From NCBI GenBank assembly GCA_023935145.1, contig CM043700.1:107014400-107078399 (forward strand): a DNA stretch of 64,000 bases. Direction: 5' to 3'. Origin of the DNA: Bretschneidera sinensis. Lineage: Eukaryota; Streptophyta; Magnoliopsida; Brassicales; Akaniaceae. Of the stretch, positions 1 through 11,215 are shown piece after piece. The notes under the pieces were generated by a model. That model was not told where the DNA came from. It made no database searches and saw only the letters and a program-made list of their open reading frames with translations. The first letter of the stretch is position 1, and each line of letters starts with the position of its first letter. Both the position numbers and the translations under genes were made by a program.

Positions 1-179
1 GTGAATCTCCGCAGACAACATCAGCAGACCGGTAGCAGCTAAGAAAATTTTTTTTACCAATTTTTGTTAGCCCATTTTGTGAGTATTGTGTTTTCTGTTT
101 TTGCATTTATTTTATTTTATTGTTATTTGTTATTTGTATTTTATTTTATTCTTTTGTTTCTGCTAGTTAGTTTTTTTTA

Positions 180-1716
180 TTGCTTTTTATGTGGTGTATG
201 CTTGGTCAGAGAGCCCTGAACTCAGAGTTGATACCTTTAGATCCCGAAATAGAAAGAGCTCTTAGGAGAAATAAGAGAGCACTTATTGAGAGAGAGAAGA
301 TTGAGATGGGGGACAATTTAAGAAATGCAAATCAACTGGATAATGTAGAGCAACCTAGAGCTTGGAACGTGGACTTCACTACACCCCTTAAGGATTTATT
401 CATACTCGTTGCAACTAACTCCCCTTCTTGTATAGTGTTGCCACCAACCAATGCTACCCATTTTGATCTAAAGCCATATGTCATCCAACTCCTGCCCTAA
501 TTTCATAGCTTGGATCTTGAAAATCCTTACAGCCATGTGAAGAAGTTTAAAGATATTTGTACCACATTCAAGTTCCAGAACTCCCTTAAAGAGTCGATCC
601 ATCTTAGACTTTTCCTTTTTTTTCTCTTCACGATAGGGCTAGGGCATGGTTGGATTCCAACACGCCCGAGTCTATTACATCTTGGGAAAGCTTGTTGAGT
701 AAATTCTATAATAAGTTTTTCCCAATGTCTAAAGTGAATAAGTGCCGAAAGAAGATTAGTTCTTTCACTCAGGAGGAGGATGAGAAGTTTTCTGAGAGTT
801 GGGAGCGTTTCAAAGAGTTACTAATCAGATGCCCTCCACATGGATATGAGAGGTGGAGACTCGTTCAATTCTTCTACCAAGGGTTGACTCAACCCAACCG
901 TAGCATGATCGAGTCTATGAATAGTGGGGCATTCTTAAGTCTGACGGGGGATGAAGCATACAAAGCATTAGACAAGTTGTCCAATAACTCACAGCAGTGG
1001 GATTTTTCAAGCTGTCGGGATAAGTCCATTCGTGCCCCTAAGAAAAGAAGCATCTATGAGATTAAGGAGGACACTGACTTGAGGAAAAAGATAGATGCTC
1101 TCACCAAGAAGGTTGACGCTCTCACTGTGGACCAGTCCATCAATGTTGCCAATACATTCAATGTTGATAGCTGTTCCATCTATGCTAGTCCTATGCATTT
1201 AGCATAGAATTTTCCATCGAACAAGCGAACGCTTTCAATGACTATCGGAAGCAATCAAATGGATCTTACTCCGAGACTTACAATCCAGGGTGACGGAACC
1301 ACCCTAATTCTTCATGGAAGCAGAACTAACTGATGAATCAGGGAGGAGCCCCTCATCAAGCTCACAATCAATAACCTCCCGGATTTCATCCACCAGTTCC
1401 AAGTCATGGTCACTCAGCCCATCTAGCACCATCACCCGCTTGCCAAGCTCCCACTCAAGCATCAGCATCGGTTTCATAATCATTGGAGGATACTCTAAAG
1501 GATTTCATGAAGATGATCGGCTAATCCATCAGCGAAGTGAGGAGTGCGAAAATAGTAAACACCCAAGAGATTGCCAATCTAGAGAGTCAAATGGGTCAAA
1601 TCGCAAGTCACTTTGGTGAAAGAGAGAAGGGAAAGTTCCCCAGTCAACCTGTGCCCAACCTGAAGGGACAGTTTACGGTTGGAAAATCATCAACTCCTAT
1701 GCACAGGCAGGAATAA
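180..1716 (+). pseudogene. Element A gag, degenerate
   Basis: Gag forms the particle that packages element RNA. The stretch begins with an Athila-type N-terminus (LIPLDPEIERALRRNKRA near 230-280). It continues through the retrotransposon gag core, with a W-x3-L-x-K-F-x-N-K-F-F-type segment near 690-725 and an FSESWERFKELL segment near 790-825. The frame changes around 500-650, and stops follow after 1207. A decayed zinc-knuckle-like patch (CSIYASPMHLA) sits near 1170-1205 with a tyrosine where the second cysteine is expected. From 1208 to 1716 only a poorly preserved linker remains. It cannot make a full protein. Confidence 0.75.
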
Positions 1717-2607
1717 GTGCAATCGATTATCACATTGAGGTCTAGGAGAGAGGTGGACAATCAAGTGGAAGAGAACCCTGCTATGCAGCAAGGGCAAGAA
1801 AGAGGTAACAAGGAAAAGGGAGATGCTGAGCCATCTACAGCCACACCTACTGTTAAGGATCTTCCTAGGTCGTTTGTTCCTAAAGCACCTTACCTTGAGA
1901 GATTACAAGTGCTCAAGAAAGGAGGGAAGTTTGAGGACATTCTAGAGGTGTTTAAGCAGGTCCAAATCAATATCCCATTTTTGGACACCATCCAACAAGT
2001 GTCGTCATATTCCAAGTTCTTAAAGGACTTGATCACTGTTAAGAGGAGGATGAATGTCCCGAAGAAGGCATTTTTTATCGAGCAGGTTAGCTCAATCCTT
2101 CAATGTAAGTTGCCCATCAAGTATAAGGACCCAAGGTGTCTTACCATCTCTTGTATGATAGGAGTCAGCCGGATTGAGAGGGCTCTTTTGGATCTAGGAG
2201 CGAGTGTGAATCTTTTGACCTAATTAATCTATTTATAGTTAGGGTTAAAAGAATTAAAGCCCACATCCATAACGCTTCAATTGGTTGACAGGTCAGTGAA
2301 GATACCACGGGGAATAATTGAGGACGTTTTGATAAAAGTGGATAAGTTTTATTTCCCCATTGGTTTTATTGTGCTTGACATAGAGCTTATTCAGAATGTG
2401 AGGATTCAGATATCGGTGATTCTAAGGCGACCATTCTTAGCCACGGCTATTGCCCTGATAAATTGTAGAAAAGGGGTGATGAAGATTTCCTTCAGAAATA
2501 TGACAGTGGAGTTGAATATCTTTGATATCAATAAGCAACCACTGGAATATGATGAAGTGAGAAATGTATGCTTGATAGAGGAGATTATTGAGGAGACTGT
2601 GGATTAA
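1717..2607 (+). pseudogene. Element A aspartic protease, degenerate
   Basis: This is the retroviral-type aspartic protease that would cut the gag-pol polyprotein. The active-site triplet region reads LLDLGASVNLL, with the catalytic Asp codon near 2191-2193. A stop follows at about 2221. The frame resumes near 2281 with the flap and C-terminal half (IPRGIIEDVLIKVDKFYFPIGFIVLDIE, here split by mutation; ILRRPFLATA near 2420-2450). The N-terminal part (1717-2000) matches the charged linker that precedes protease in Athila elements B and C of this window. Two separate frames and a stop make it non-functional. Confidence 0.75.
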
Positions 2608-2658
2608 TCAAGCATTGAGTACCCCCTGGAGGCATGCTTTGCTCAGTTTGGAGAGGCT

Positions 2659-4290
2659 TTGGATTTGGATAAGTTACTTGAGCAAGTAAATGCCATTTTG
2701 GAGTCTACTCCTCAGGAGAACAGTGAAATGGAGGAGAACCGTGAAATGGAGGAGACCGCAGAACCTGAGCGCCTTAAGAAGGAACTTAAGCCTTTATCGG
2801 TCAATCTTAAGTATAAGTTCCCATGTCCAACAAATTTTTTACCTGTGTTTATAGCTACAGATTTGGTTGATGCTCAGGAGGAGAAATTATTGGATGTTTT
2901 AAGAGAGCACAAGGGACCTATCGACTAGACTATTGAGGATATCAAAGGGATCAGCCCTTCGGTGGTGATGCATAAGATACATTTGGAAGAGAATGCCAAG
3001 CCATTGAGGGAGCCACAGAGAAAGCTATGCAAGAGGTTGTGAGGACTGAAGTGATAAAGTTGTTGGATGTAGGGATCATTTATCCAGTCTCTGATAGCAA
3101 GTGGGTGAGCCCAATTCATGTGTTGCCCAAGCGGGCTGGATTGACGGTAGTGAAGAATAAGGATGACGAGTTGGTGCCAACTCATGTTCAGTCAGGATAG
3201 AGAGTGTGTATAGACTACCGTAAGTTGAATGCTACCACAAGGAAGGATCATTTTTCCACTCTCATTTATTGATCAGATGGTGGAGTGCTTAGTTGGGCAC
3301 AATTACTATTGCTTCTTGGATGGTTATTCTTGATATAACCAGGTCCCTGTGGACCCCAAAGATCAAGAGAAGATGATGTTTACCTATACTTTTGGGGTAT
3401 TCGCCTATCGTCGCATGCCCTTTGGGTTATACAATGCACCCACTACTTTTCAGCAGTGCATGGTCAGCATATTCTCTGACATGGTAGAGTGTTTCTTAGA
3501 GATTTTCATGGATGACTTCTCTGTGTTCGGTTCATCATTTGAGGAGTGTCTACACCGTCTCACTTTGGTCTTAGTGGTGTGCAAGGAGAAGAACCTGGTG
3601 CTTAATTGGGAGAAGTGCCATTTATGGTCAAGCAAGGTATTGTACTGGGGCACGTCATATCTCATCAGGGGATTGAGGTCGACAAAGTGAAGGTGGACCT
3701 GATTTTCAATGTTCCACTCCTACATACTGCGAAGAAGGTTCGTTCTTTTTTGGGCCATGCAGGATTCTACAGGCGATTTATCCAAGATTTCAGCAAAACC
3801 ACTAGGCCCTTGTGCAAGTTGTTGGTGAAGGATGCCCCACTTGTATTTGATGAGGACTGTAAGAAAGCATTTGGGGATCTGAAGAAGATTTTGACGTCCA
3901 CACCCATTATTCAGCTACCTAGTTGGGGTGTACCTTTTGAGATTTTGTGTGACATATCAGATTATGCAGTTGGAGCTGTTTTGGGGCAGTGTATTGATAA
4001 ACTCCCCTATGTCATCTACTATGCAAGCAGAACTCTAAACGACACACAACTCAATTACTCTACCACTGAGAAGGAGTTGCTAGCAGTCGTTTTTGCATTG
4101 GACAAGTTCAGATCCTACTTGTTAGGATAGAAAGTCATTATCTACTCGGATCATGTAGCATTGAAGTATCTTTTCTCCAAAAAGGATGCTAAATCTTATC
4201 TTATCCAATGGATCTTGTTACTTTAGGAGTTCGACATAAAGATTCGGGATAAGAAAGGTTTTGAAAATGTGGTGACGGACCATTTGTCTA
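2659..4290 (+). pseudogene. Element A reverse transcriptase and RNase H, degenerate
   Basis: These domains copy element RNA into DNA and remove the RNA strand. Visible RT landmarks are the primer-grip-side segment MPFGLYNAPTTFQQCM (near 3412-3460) and the catalytic box FMDDFSVFG (near 3506-3530). After these come the GHVISHQGIEVDK and FLGHAGFYRRFIQDFS segments. RNase H is present in full length ([23 protein letters not shown] through DHLSRL, about 4020-4290), unlike in element B. Stops at about 2926, 3198, 3270, 3333, 4128 and 4224 and a frame change near 3600-3690 break it. Confidence 0.8.
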
Positions 4291-5675
4291 GGTTGATAGT
4301 GGATTTCATTGAGGCTGCCATTCCCATTTCTGAGACCTTTCCTGACGAGCAATTGATGCACATTCCTCACAAGCCCACACCATGGTTTGTTGATATAGTG
4401 AACTATCTTGTCACCGATCAAATGCCTTTGCATTAGGGGTGACAAGATAAGTCCAAGTTTTTGGCCATGGTAAAGCATTTTTTCTGCTATAATCCTTACC
4501 TTTTCAAGTATTGTCCCGATCAGATCATTAAAAGGTGTATTCCTGAGCATGACCAATCTAATGTTATCTCTTTTTGTCATGATCAAGCTTGTGGAGACCG
4601 TTTCAGTGCTAAGAAGACCGCTGTGAAGATTTTGCAGTATGGATTCTATTGGCCTACCCTGTTTCGAGACTCTCACACCTACTGTGCATCTTGTGAGCGT
4701 TGCCAAAAGCTAGGGATTATTTCTAGGAGGAATATGATGCCCCTCAACCCTATTCTGATTGTTAAGATTTTTGACGTGTGGGGAATTGCTTTTTATAGGA
4801 CCTTTCCCAAACTCCTTTGGCTATCTGTACATTCTGGTTGTTGTGGACTATCTATCTAAATGGGTGGAGGCCGTTGCATGGAAGACCAATGACCACAGAG
4901 TTGTGGTCCAGTTTTTGAAAGACACTATCTTTGTTCGTTTTGGTATGCCTCGAGCAATCATAAGTGATGGAGGTAAGCACTTTTGCAACCGGATTTTTGA
5001 GTAGTTGATGAAGAAGTATTTCATCACACATAAGGTTGCCACCCCGTATCACCCACAGACAAGTGGACAAGTGGAAATTTCTAATCGCGAGATCAAGCAC
5101 ATTTTGGAGAAGACTGTGAACCCTAGTAGAAAAGATTGGTCTCTGCTATTAAATGATGCACTGTGAGCATATCGGACAACATTCAAGACACCAATTGGCA
5201 TGTCTCTATATCGTCTTGTGTACGGAAAAACATGTCACCTTTTGGTGGAATTAGAGCATAGAGTGTATTGGGCTATCAAGCAGCTGAACTTCAATCTTTT
5301 GAAGGCTGGCTCACAAAGGAAGCTCTAACTCAATGAATTAGAGGAGTTGTGGAATGATGTATATGATTGTGCATGGTTGTACAAGGCACAAATGAAGAAG
5401 GCTCATAACCAGAACATTTTGAGATGATCTTTTGAGCGTGGTCAAAAAGTTCTTCTTTACAATTCATGCTTGCATTTTTTTTCAGGCAAGCACAAATTTT
5501 GATGGACAAGCCCATTTATTATTCCGTCGGTTTTTCCTCATGGGGTCATCAAGATTGAGGTCCAAAGAATGGTAACACTTTCAAGGTGAATGGACAGAGG
5601 CTAAAACCATTCTTGGAGTTGAGGAGTCCAGAGATTGAGACGACATTGTTGGAGGATCCTAGTTACTCAAAGTGA
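4291..5675 (+). pseudogene. Element A integrase, degenerate
   Basis: Integrase inserts the cDNA copy into the genome. The zinc-binding region is recognisable (FCHDQACGDRFSAKK then CASCERCQK, about 4570-4710). The core also shows WGIAF, where the usual motif has a catalytic Asp, the AIISDGGKHFCNR segment (near 4955-4995), and the [17 protein letters not shown] segment (near 5047-5095). In-frame stops occur at about 4436, 5002, 5164, 5326 and 5425, with frame changes near 4760. The C-terminal segment ends near 5675. The Asp to Ala change in the first catalytic motif would itself inactivate the enzyme. Confidence 0.78.
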
Positions 5676-6990
5676 TTGTAGTCTACTATAGAGAGTCTGG
5701 CTGAAGACTTTAAACTTAGTGCTCATGGGAGGCACCCCACAGCATATCATTTATGTTTTTATTACTTTTCATATTTCTTGTTACTGTTTATTTCTAGTAT
5801 TTTTTTGTCTTCTAGTATTCCTTTAGTCTTTATTTTTCAGGGACAATTCATACTTAAGTTCAAGTTTGAGGGTATGCTATAAGCCATGCCAGTCCAGCTA
5901 GTTCTCCATCTCCCAGGTCAGCTCTTTCCATATTATTCACACATTGTGGGACAATGTGTAATTTAAGTTTGGGGGTATAGGAGACACATTACCGACACAT
6001 TACACACACTTTGTCCCATTTTATTGTTGTTTTTTTCTTTGTTTTAAAGAGAAGATAAATGCATGCTCATATTGTTTTGAAATTTTAGGTGATCTAAACA
6101 AATATTGTGATGTGATTTCATTGGAAAGCTTAAAATCTTGAACACATGATCTGATGATAGAGTTTTAAAGTTTAGTTACTTACTTTAGGCATTTGAAAAT
6201 TCACTTGTTTGATCTAATCTGACACAAGCACATTAGCACATAATTGTGTGAGGTAAGACATGTAATTTTAATGTGTATGTTTCCATGGCTTAGCTGATTC
6301 CAGATGACTTATTAAATGGATACTTTGGCATATAAAAAGAAATTGCACAAAAAGAGAAAAATACTTATCATTGATAAACTTTCCAGTGAGTAACTAGACC
6401 TCTTGCCTCAGTAAGCAGTGAGTGTTCACGTCAAAAAGTGGGAATTTTGATTGTTGCATTAAAGTTAGTTTAGTTTCGTAGCCTTTTTTACTCGAGTTAG
6501 TAAGTCTTTAGGGGTGTCTTTACACTTAATGCCCTAAAACCATCTGGTTTAGGAGTCATTGACTCAACACTCACTACATGGGTCAATAAGAAAGCTTAAG
6601 GGAACTAAACATGGCAGAGCCTCACAATAGAAGAAAGAAGAAAATAAAACTATGCCATTGATTGTTCATTCTGATGGGAAATTCTGTGAATCTTGAGACA
6701 TGGAGACATTGCACATTGGAATTATTTGGAAGCTTCATATTTATGTGCTAGTTCACTTTACACTGATTTGATATTGTGATGCCTTGGTCGGCTTTTTGTA
6801 AGTAATTAGATTTTAACATTTCTATTCATTGTGAAGATGGGTTTATTTATTTTAAGCTTGCTCATGAATGAATATCATAGTTTTGTGTGATACTTCAATT
6901 TTTGGATACCATGAAAGATGGATTTATCTTTGTATTCTTTGTTTTTCATTTAGTTTTTAGTTTCGTATTGCTAAGGGACTAGCAATATGT
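5676..6990 (+). other. Element A noncoding tail between integrase and 3' LTR
   Basis: No ORF with recognisable product lies here. The stretch holds a hairpin plus polypurine-like tract (5941-5976). A block at about 6380-6600 is clearly shared with element C in reverse complement (41640-41870): the words CCTCTTGCCTCAGTAAGCA, GTGTTCACGTCAAAA and TAAAACCATCTGGTTT occur in both. Conservation of noncoding sequence between a dead element and a younger non-autonomous relative suggests a cis-acting role, for example in packaging, priming or RNA stability; that is inference. Confidence 0.6.
5941..5976 (+). promoter_or_regulatory. Hairpin plus internal polypurine-like tract, element A
   Basis: ACATTGT-GGG-ACAATGT is a perfect 7-bp inverted repeat with a 3-base loop. 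It is followed within 10 bases by AAGTTTGGGGGTA, nearly identical to the true polypurine tract of this element at 6991-7003. Elements B and C have the same arrangement at equivalent places. Confidence 0.6.
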
Positions 6991-7003
6991 AAGTTTGGGG
7001 GTG
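6991..7003 (+). promoter_or_regulatory. Polypurine tract of element A
   Basis: AAGTTTGGGGGTG lies directly against the LTR start TGATAAGTGC at 7004. It is the expected primer site for plus-strand DNA synthesis. The same tract (AAGTTTGGGGATG, minus strand) abuts the 3' LTR of element C at 41214. Confidence 0.8.
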
Positions 7004-7474
7004 TGATAAGTGCATAAATATTCATATTTAAGCCCCTTAATTTATATTTGTTAAGCTCTTAGTTTGTGTTATTTCATCCTATTTTATCTCTTTTATATGT
7101 TTACTGTGTTTTTCTAGGTTTTTGGAGCAGTATGGAATTATCCAACTTAAAGAGCAAAATAAGGAAAAGTTGGAATCTATTGTTGCGATCGAGCGCAACA
7201 GCGCTCAAGTGCCGAAGCCCAGGATCGAGCGCACCTGCACTCGCACGCTTAAGAAGTAGGATCGAGCGTAGGATGATCGAGCGCACCATGCTGCAATCGA
7301 GCGCATTCGTGTAGTATTGCAACTGGTCCTATTTTGGAAAGGAGAGAGGAGATTATCAGCGCACCATACTGATCGAGCGCACCATGTTGAGAGAGAGACA
7401 ATTAAAAGAGCACATCTCTTTTATTTCAGATTTAAAGAAAAGGAAGCAGCCTATTGTCTAAGGACTTTTTCTCT
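7004..7474 (+). repeat. Element A 3' LTR, first part
   Basis: The LTR opens with TGATAAGTGC directly after the polypurine tract. Its first 50 bases match the LTR start of element C read on the minus strand from 41213. It contains a cluster of the word GATCGAGCGCA and variants (about 7187-7390). It is cut at 7474 by copia element F, with TCTCT before F and TCCCT after it. The second part is at 24083-25132, giving a total LTR of about 1.5 kb. Confidence 0.8.
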
Positions 7475-7920
7475 TGTTGGGAAACCACCCTCAAGATGCC
7501 CAGGTGGTGATCTTCCAAACACCCAAGTCTAGAACGACTTGTAATACAACCGAAACAAAACAAGAATCAAACCGATCAAAGAAAGAACACCATCAATTGT
7601 TATCGAGGTTCTGAAATAGCCTACATCCCCGTGAGTTCCTCTGAACTCTCTGCACTAAATCAATGGTTCTTTACAGATACAACAACTCCTCTTCAAGAAT
7701 CTCAAGTTCTTGAAGAACGAAAGAAGAGAAAACAGAAAGTGATAAGGAAATATTACAAAGCCCTTCTCTCCAATCTATACTACGCTCTCTCTAAACAACC
7801 AGCCTCTCTTGTTGAGATCTATTCTAGTGCCTCTCATGTGTTTTGTGTCTTTGCACTCTCACACTTGCACTTGAATTCTCTTGTATGATGATGATGTTGA
7901 TAATCTCTCTTGATGTCTTG
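7475..7920 (-). repeat. Element F 3' LTR, U3 part deleted
   Basis: The stretch from TGTTGGGAAACCACC at 7475 aligns with the right LTR from 23190 until GATGATGTTGATAATC and GATGTCTTG near 7920, then similarity stops abruptly. The right LTR continues about 440 bp further (TATA box, CG-rich words). On the element's own strand this means the U3 half of the 3' LTR and the polypurine tract are lost, and the RNase H coding sequence is joined directly to LTR sequence. Confidence 0.8.
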
Positions 7921-8583
7921 CTTAGAGGTAGAACTTTGGTGCTTAAATCTATAGAATTTTCCTCCATGGCCACCTTGTCCACATGAATGCATCCTTTCGT
8001 AACATTTTCCCGAATGAAATGATACCGAACATCCATGTGCTTTGTCCTCTCATGGAACACTGGATTCTTACGCAAGTACAACGCACTTTGGCTATCCGAA
8101 TACACCACCACCTGCCTTTTCAAGACCTTCAACTCTTCTAACAACCCTTTGCACCACATAGCTTCCTTTATGGCTTTCGTTGCCGCTATATACTCAGCCT
8201 TGGTTGTTGAGAGTGCTACCACCGGCTGCAGCTGAGCCTTCCAACTTATACAACATCCATTTAAGTTGAAGAAGTAGGAGGTAATCGATCTTCTTTTATC
8301 CTGGTCTGCTCCGTAGTTTGAATCCGCATAACCTTCAAGACAGATGGACTTACCCCTCTTCTCATAAACCAACCCCACATCTGGGCTTCCCTTCAAGTAC
8401 CTCAGCAACCATTTTATCCCAACCAAATGCTTCTTTCCGGGATTACTCATAAATCTGCTGAGAACACTAATTGCATGGGCAATGTCGGGTCTAGTGCTTA
8501 CCATGGTGAACATAACTGATCCAACCGCACTAGAGTAAGGGACCTTCTCCATTTCCTTCTTCTCCGCCTCTGATCTCGGACAT
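7921..8583 (-). pseudogene. Element F RNase H and end of RT (copia pol C-terminus)
   Basis: The minus-strand frame is open across the whole stretch. It shows the copia RT tail (SSAVGSVMFTMVSTRPDIAH) and RNase H landmarks: EGYADSNYGADQDKRRSI (first catalytic Asp), STTKAEYIAATKA (Glu) and VYSDSQSALYL (Asp), then HERTKHMDVRYHFIREN. RNase H removes RNA during reverse transcription. The frame runs into LTR sequence at the deletion junction near 7920, so the natural C-terminus is lost. Its N-terminal continuation is on the other side of element B at 19839. Confidence 0.85.
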
Positions 8584-9919
8584 TGATAAGAATTCATAAT
8601 ATCTATATGTTTGTTATATTTCCTCATGTTTTAATGGTTATAAATGCTTAAATCTTGGATTTTGATTATGTTTCGTATTTTGTGGAGTAGATTGAGGAGT
8701 TAGATCAAATTGAATTCAAAATCAAGAGATTTAGAGAGGAAAAATCGGAGCTCAAAAGGATATACATTCCAGAAGCGATTTTTGCTTAAAGCCTGGGCAC
8801 GTCTTGTTTTTCCAGAATGTTCACAGAAGCAGTCAGCAGATAAAGTGTGAGCGCGCCTTACTGGATTCGAGGTTCTGACCTAGAGTTACGAATTTGTTGG
8901 AGAAAAAAGATATGTATGATAGCTGGAAAGATTTAGTTACCCATTCTTATCTCTAGGAAAGTATTTGCCAAGATTCCCTTTAGGTGGGATTTGGTTTTTA
9001 TTAGTTTGTTTATCTAGATAGGGTAACTATTATTAGATGGAGTAACTATTATAAATAGGAGAGGGATCTCTCATAGATGATAGACAGATTATTCACAAGA
9101 AAAATTCCTCTTCTCTTTTCTTTAGGTGTTCTTTTAATTATGAGTAGCTAAATATTTTTCTTCCAACTGAAAGACAATTGAAGTTTTGGTTCTTCAAGAA
9201 TTGTGAGATCTAAATAATTTTCATTGCTCTTTTATTTCCTCATTATTTATCTATCTTCTATATTTATTAAAAATTATTGTCTTGATTGATTGATGCAAAG
9301 GGCCCGTTGTTCAATTATCAGGTTAATAAATTGCCATTTAGAACTTTAAATCTGTAATTTTTTAAATGTTCTAATATTAGTGGTAAAATAACCTAGTTGA
9401 TTATAGAGAGATTTTCGATTTATGTTATGAAGATATATAATCTAGTCTAAATGAATCGCGCTTGTGTATTTGTTGGCTAGAATTGGTAGTCTCTCTAATT
9501 ATTAATGTTGTCGATAGATTAAATCCTAAGAGTTTGTTTAGGATTGTTTATTAACAAGGGAAGTAATCAAAAAGCTTATTTTGGTTATCGAGAAAGTAAG
9601 GAGAGATAGGTTGTTAGAGCTTGTTAATAACCATAACCAATTTAGTGAAGAATAGAAGATTTTATCCTTGTATCTGTGATCAATTCTCTGAACCAATTCT
9701 GAAATTATACCTTTGGTTGGATATTTGCCTGATATTGATTTCTCCTTAGTTTTTAGTTGATTATAATTGCTTTCTCTTTTATTTCACTTCGAAATTTCAA
9801 ACCCCCCTTTTTCTTTGCTTTAATTTTCATTAAAATAAATCTACCCAATCGCTGTGGATACGACCTTGCTCATCACTGTTACAATTTGTATTTTTCGAGA
9901 GTGAGAATTTTACCCATCA
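8584..9919 (+). repeat. Element B 5' LTR
   Basis: The pair 8584-9919 (1336 bp) and 18477-19833 (1357 bp) aligns end to end. The difference in length comes mainly from a deletion of about 20 bp just before the end of the left copy, where the right copy has TTATTTGTTGGATTCGACA. A TATA box is at 9050-9057. CG-containing words (GCCTGGGCACGTC, GTGTGAGCGCGCC) lie upstream of it, near 8790-8850. Confidence 0.92.
9050..9057 (+). promoter_or_regulatory. TATA box of element B 5' LTR
   Basis: TATAAATA followed by GGAGAGGGATCTCTCA is present at the same LTR position in both LTRs (18945-18952 in the right one). It is the likely core promoter for the genomic RNA. Confidence 0.65.
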
Positions 9920-9925
9920 AATTTT

Positions 9926-9943
9926 TGGTGCCATTGCCGGGGA
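9926..9943 (+). promoter_or_regulatory. Primer-binding site of element B (tRNA-Asp type)
   Basis: TGGTGCCATTGCCGGGGA lies 6 bases after the LTR end. Athila elements are known to use a sequence of this form, complementary to the 3' end of tRNA-Asp, to prime minus-strand DNA synthesis. Element C has the same site with one base different. Confidence 0.85.
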
Positions 9944-9967
9944 GTGGTGTTAATTAGATTTATTTTA

Positions 9968-11215
9968 ATGCTTCGTTCTTCTCGTGCAGGTGAACTCCAA
10001 TAAGATCCTAAGATTGAGAAGACGGCTCGGAAGTTGAGGAAGGAAGCTAAATTGCATGACAAACAAGCATCTTCATCCTCACCCCCCAGATTTAATTTAG
10101 TATCTGACTTGGTTGATTCATCTAGTGATTCTGAAATAGAAGAAGCAATGGCCAATCAAGAGAGAACTTTAAGGGAATTGGCTGCACCAAATGTAAATCA
10201 ACAGCCACTTTGCATTATATATCCAGCTTTGGAAGTGGGTTTTGAGTTAAAATCTAGATTGATCCATTTGCTCCCAACTTTTCGTGGTCTTGAGAATGAA
10301 GATCCTCACAAGTATCTAAAGGAATTCCACATGGTGTGTTCAAGCATGAAACCGCAAGGAGTGACCGAAGAACAAATCAAATTACGTGCTTTTCCATTCT
10401 CGCTGACTGAAAAAGCAAAAGATTGGTTATTTTATTTGTCTCCTGGCTCTATAACCACATGGATGGAGATGGTGTGATTGTTTCTTGATAATTTTTTCCC
10501 TACATCATGAGCTACTGGCATTAGAAGGGAGATATGTGGAATAAAATAGAAAGATACAGAGACCCTTCGTGAGTATTGGGAAAGATTTAAGCAACTCTGT
10601 GCAAGCTGCCCACAACATGGAATTTCTGAACAGCTCCTCATTCAATATTTCTACGAAGGGCTCCTACCCATGGAATGGAAGATGATGGATGTAGCGAGTT
10701 GAGGTGCCATAGTAAACAAAACTCCTTGTGACGCTAGAAATTTGATCTCCATCATGGCCGCTAACTTACAACAATTTGGATTCAGGCAGGACATATCTTC
10801 AATAAGGGTGAATGAGGTAAGTATATCTTCCCTTGAAAATCAAATATCCAATCTAACTTCTATTGTTCAACAGTTAGTTATAGGAAATATGCAACAAGTG
10901 AATGCTTATGGGATTTGTGCTACCATCGGCCATCCAACTGACATGTGCCCTACACTTCGAGATGATTCCTATGAGCATGCCAATGCAGCTGGAGGATTTT
11001 CAGGCCCACCACAAAGGAAATATGATCCTTATTCAAATACCTACAACCCAGGATGGAGGAATCATCCCAATTTCAGCTATGGAGCAAGACCACAATTCCA
11101 ACACTTTCAGCATAGACCACATGCTCCACCACCACAACAAACCTCCACAAGTTTAGGTATGTTTCTAGAAGAAATTGTTAAATCACTTGCAACTAACATG
11201 CAACAATTTCAATAG
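9968..11215 (+). pseudogene. Element B gag
   Basis: The likely start is the ATG at 9968, which is in frame with the long stretch to 10477 apart from one early stop near 10001. The core reads FRGLENEDPHKYLKEFHMVC, AFPFSLTEKAKDWLFYL and similar, the standard retrotransposon gag fold. Stops at about 10475 and 10507 and a damaged stretch to 10740 follow. The C-terminal part (10742-11215) has the nucleocapsid segment GICATIGHPTDMCP with the first zinc-ligand cysteine lost, then YNPGWRNHPNFSYG, which is shared almost word for word with element C. Confidence 0.82.

Noticed and set aside
1..7474. Endogenous pararetrovirus (caulimovirid) origin for the RT sequences
   Set aside because: Integrase and LTRs are present and no movement-protein sequence is seen, so these are LTR retrotransposons.
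7066..7532. Arg- and Ser-rich ORFs across the GATCGAGCGCA cluster
   Set aside because: The codons are a by-product of the repeated word (it reads as RSSA and similar); the same happens at 43636-43872.
9757..9957. ORF beginning MIIIAFSFISLRNF, repeated at 19652-19885
   Set aside because: It lies in the U5 part of both LTRs of element B; duplicated because the LTRs are, and without a domain.
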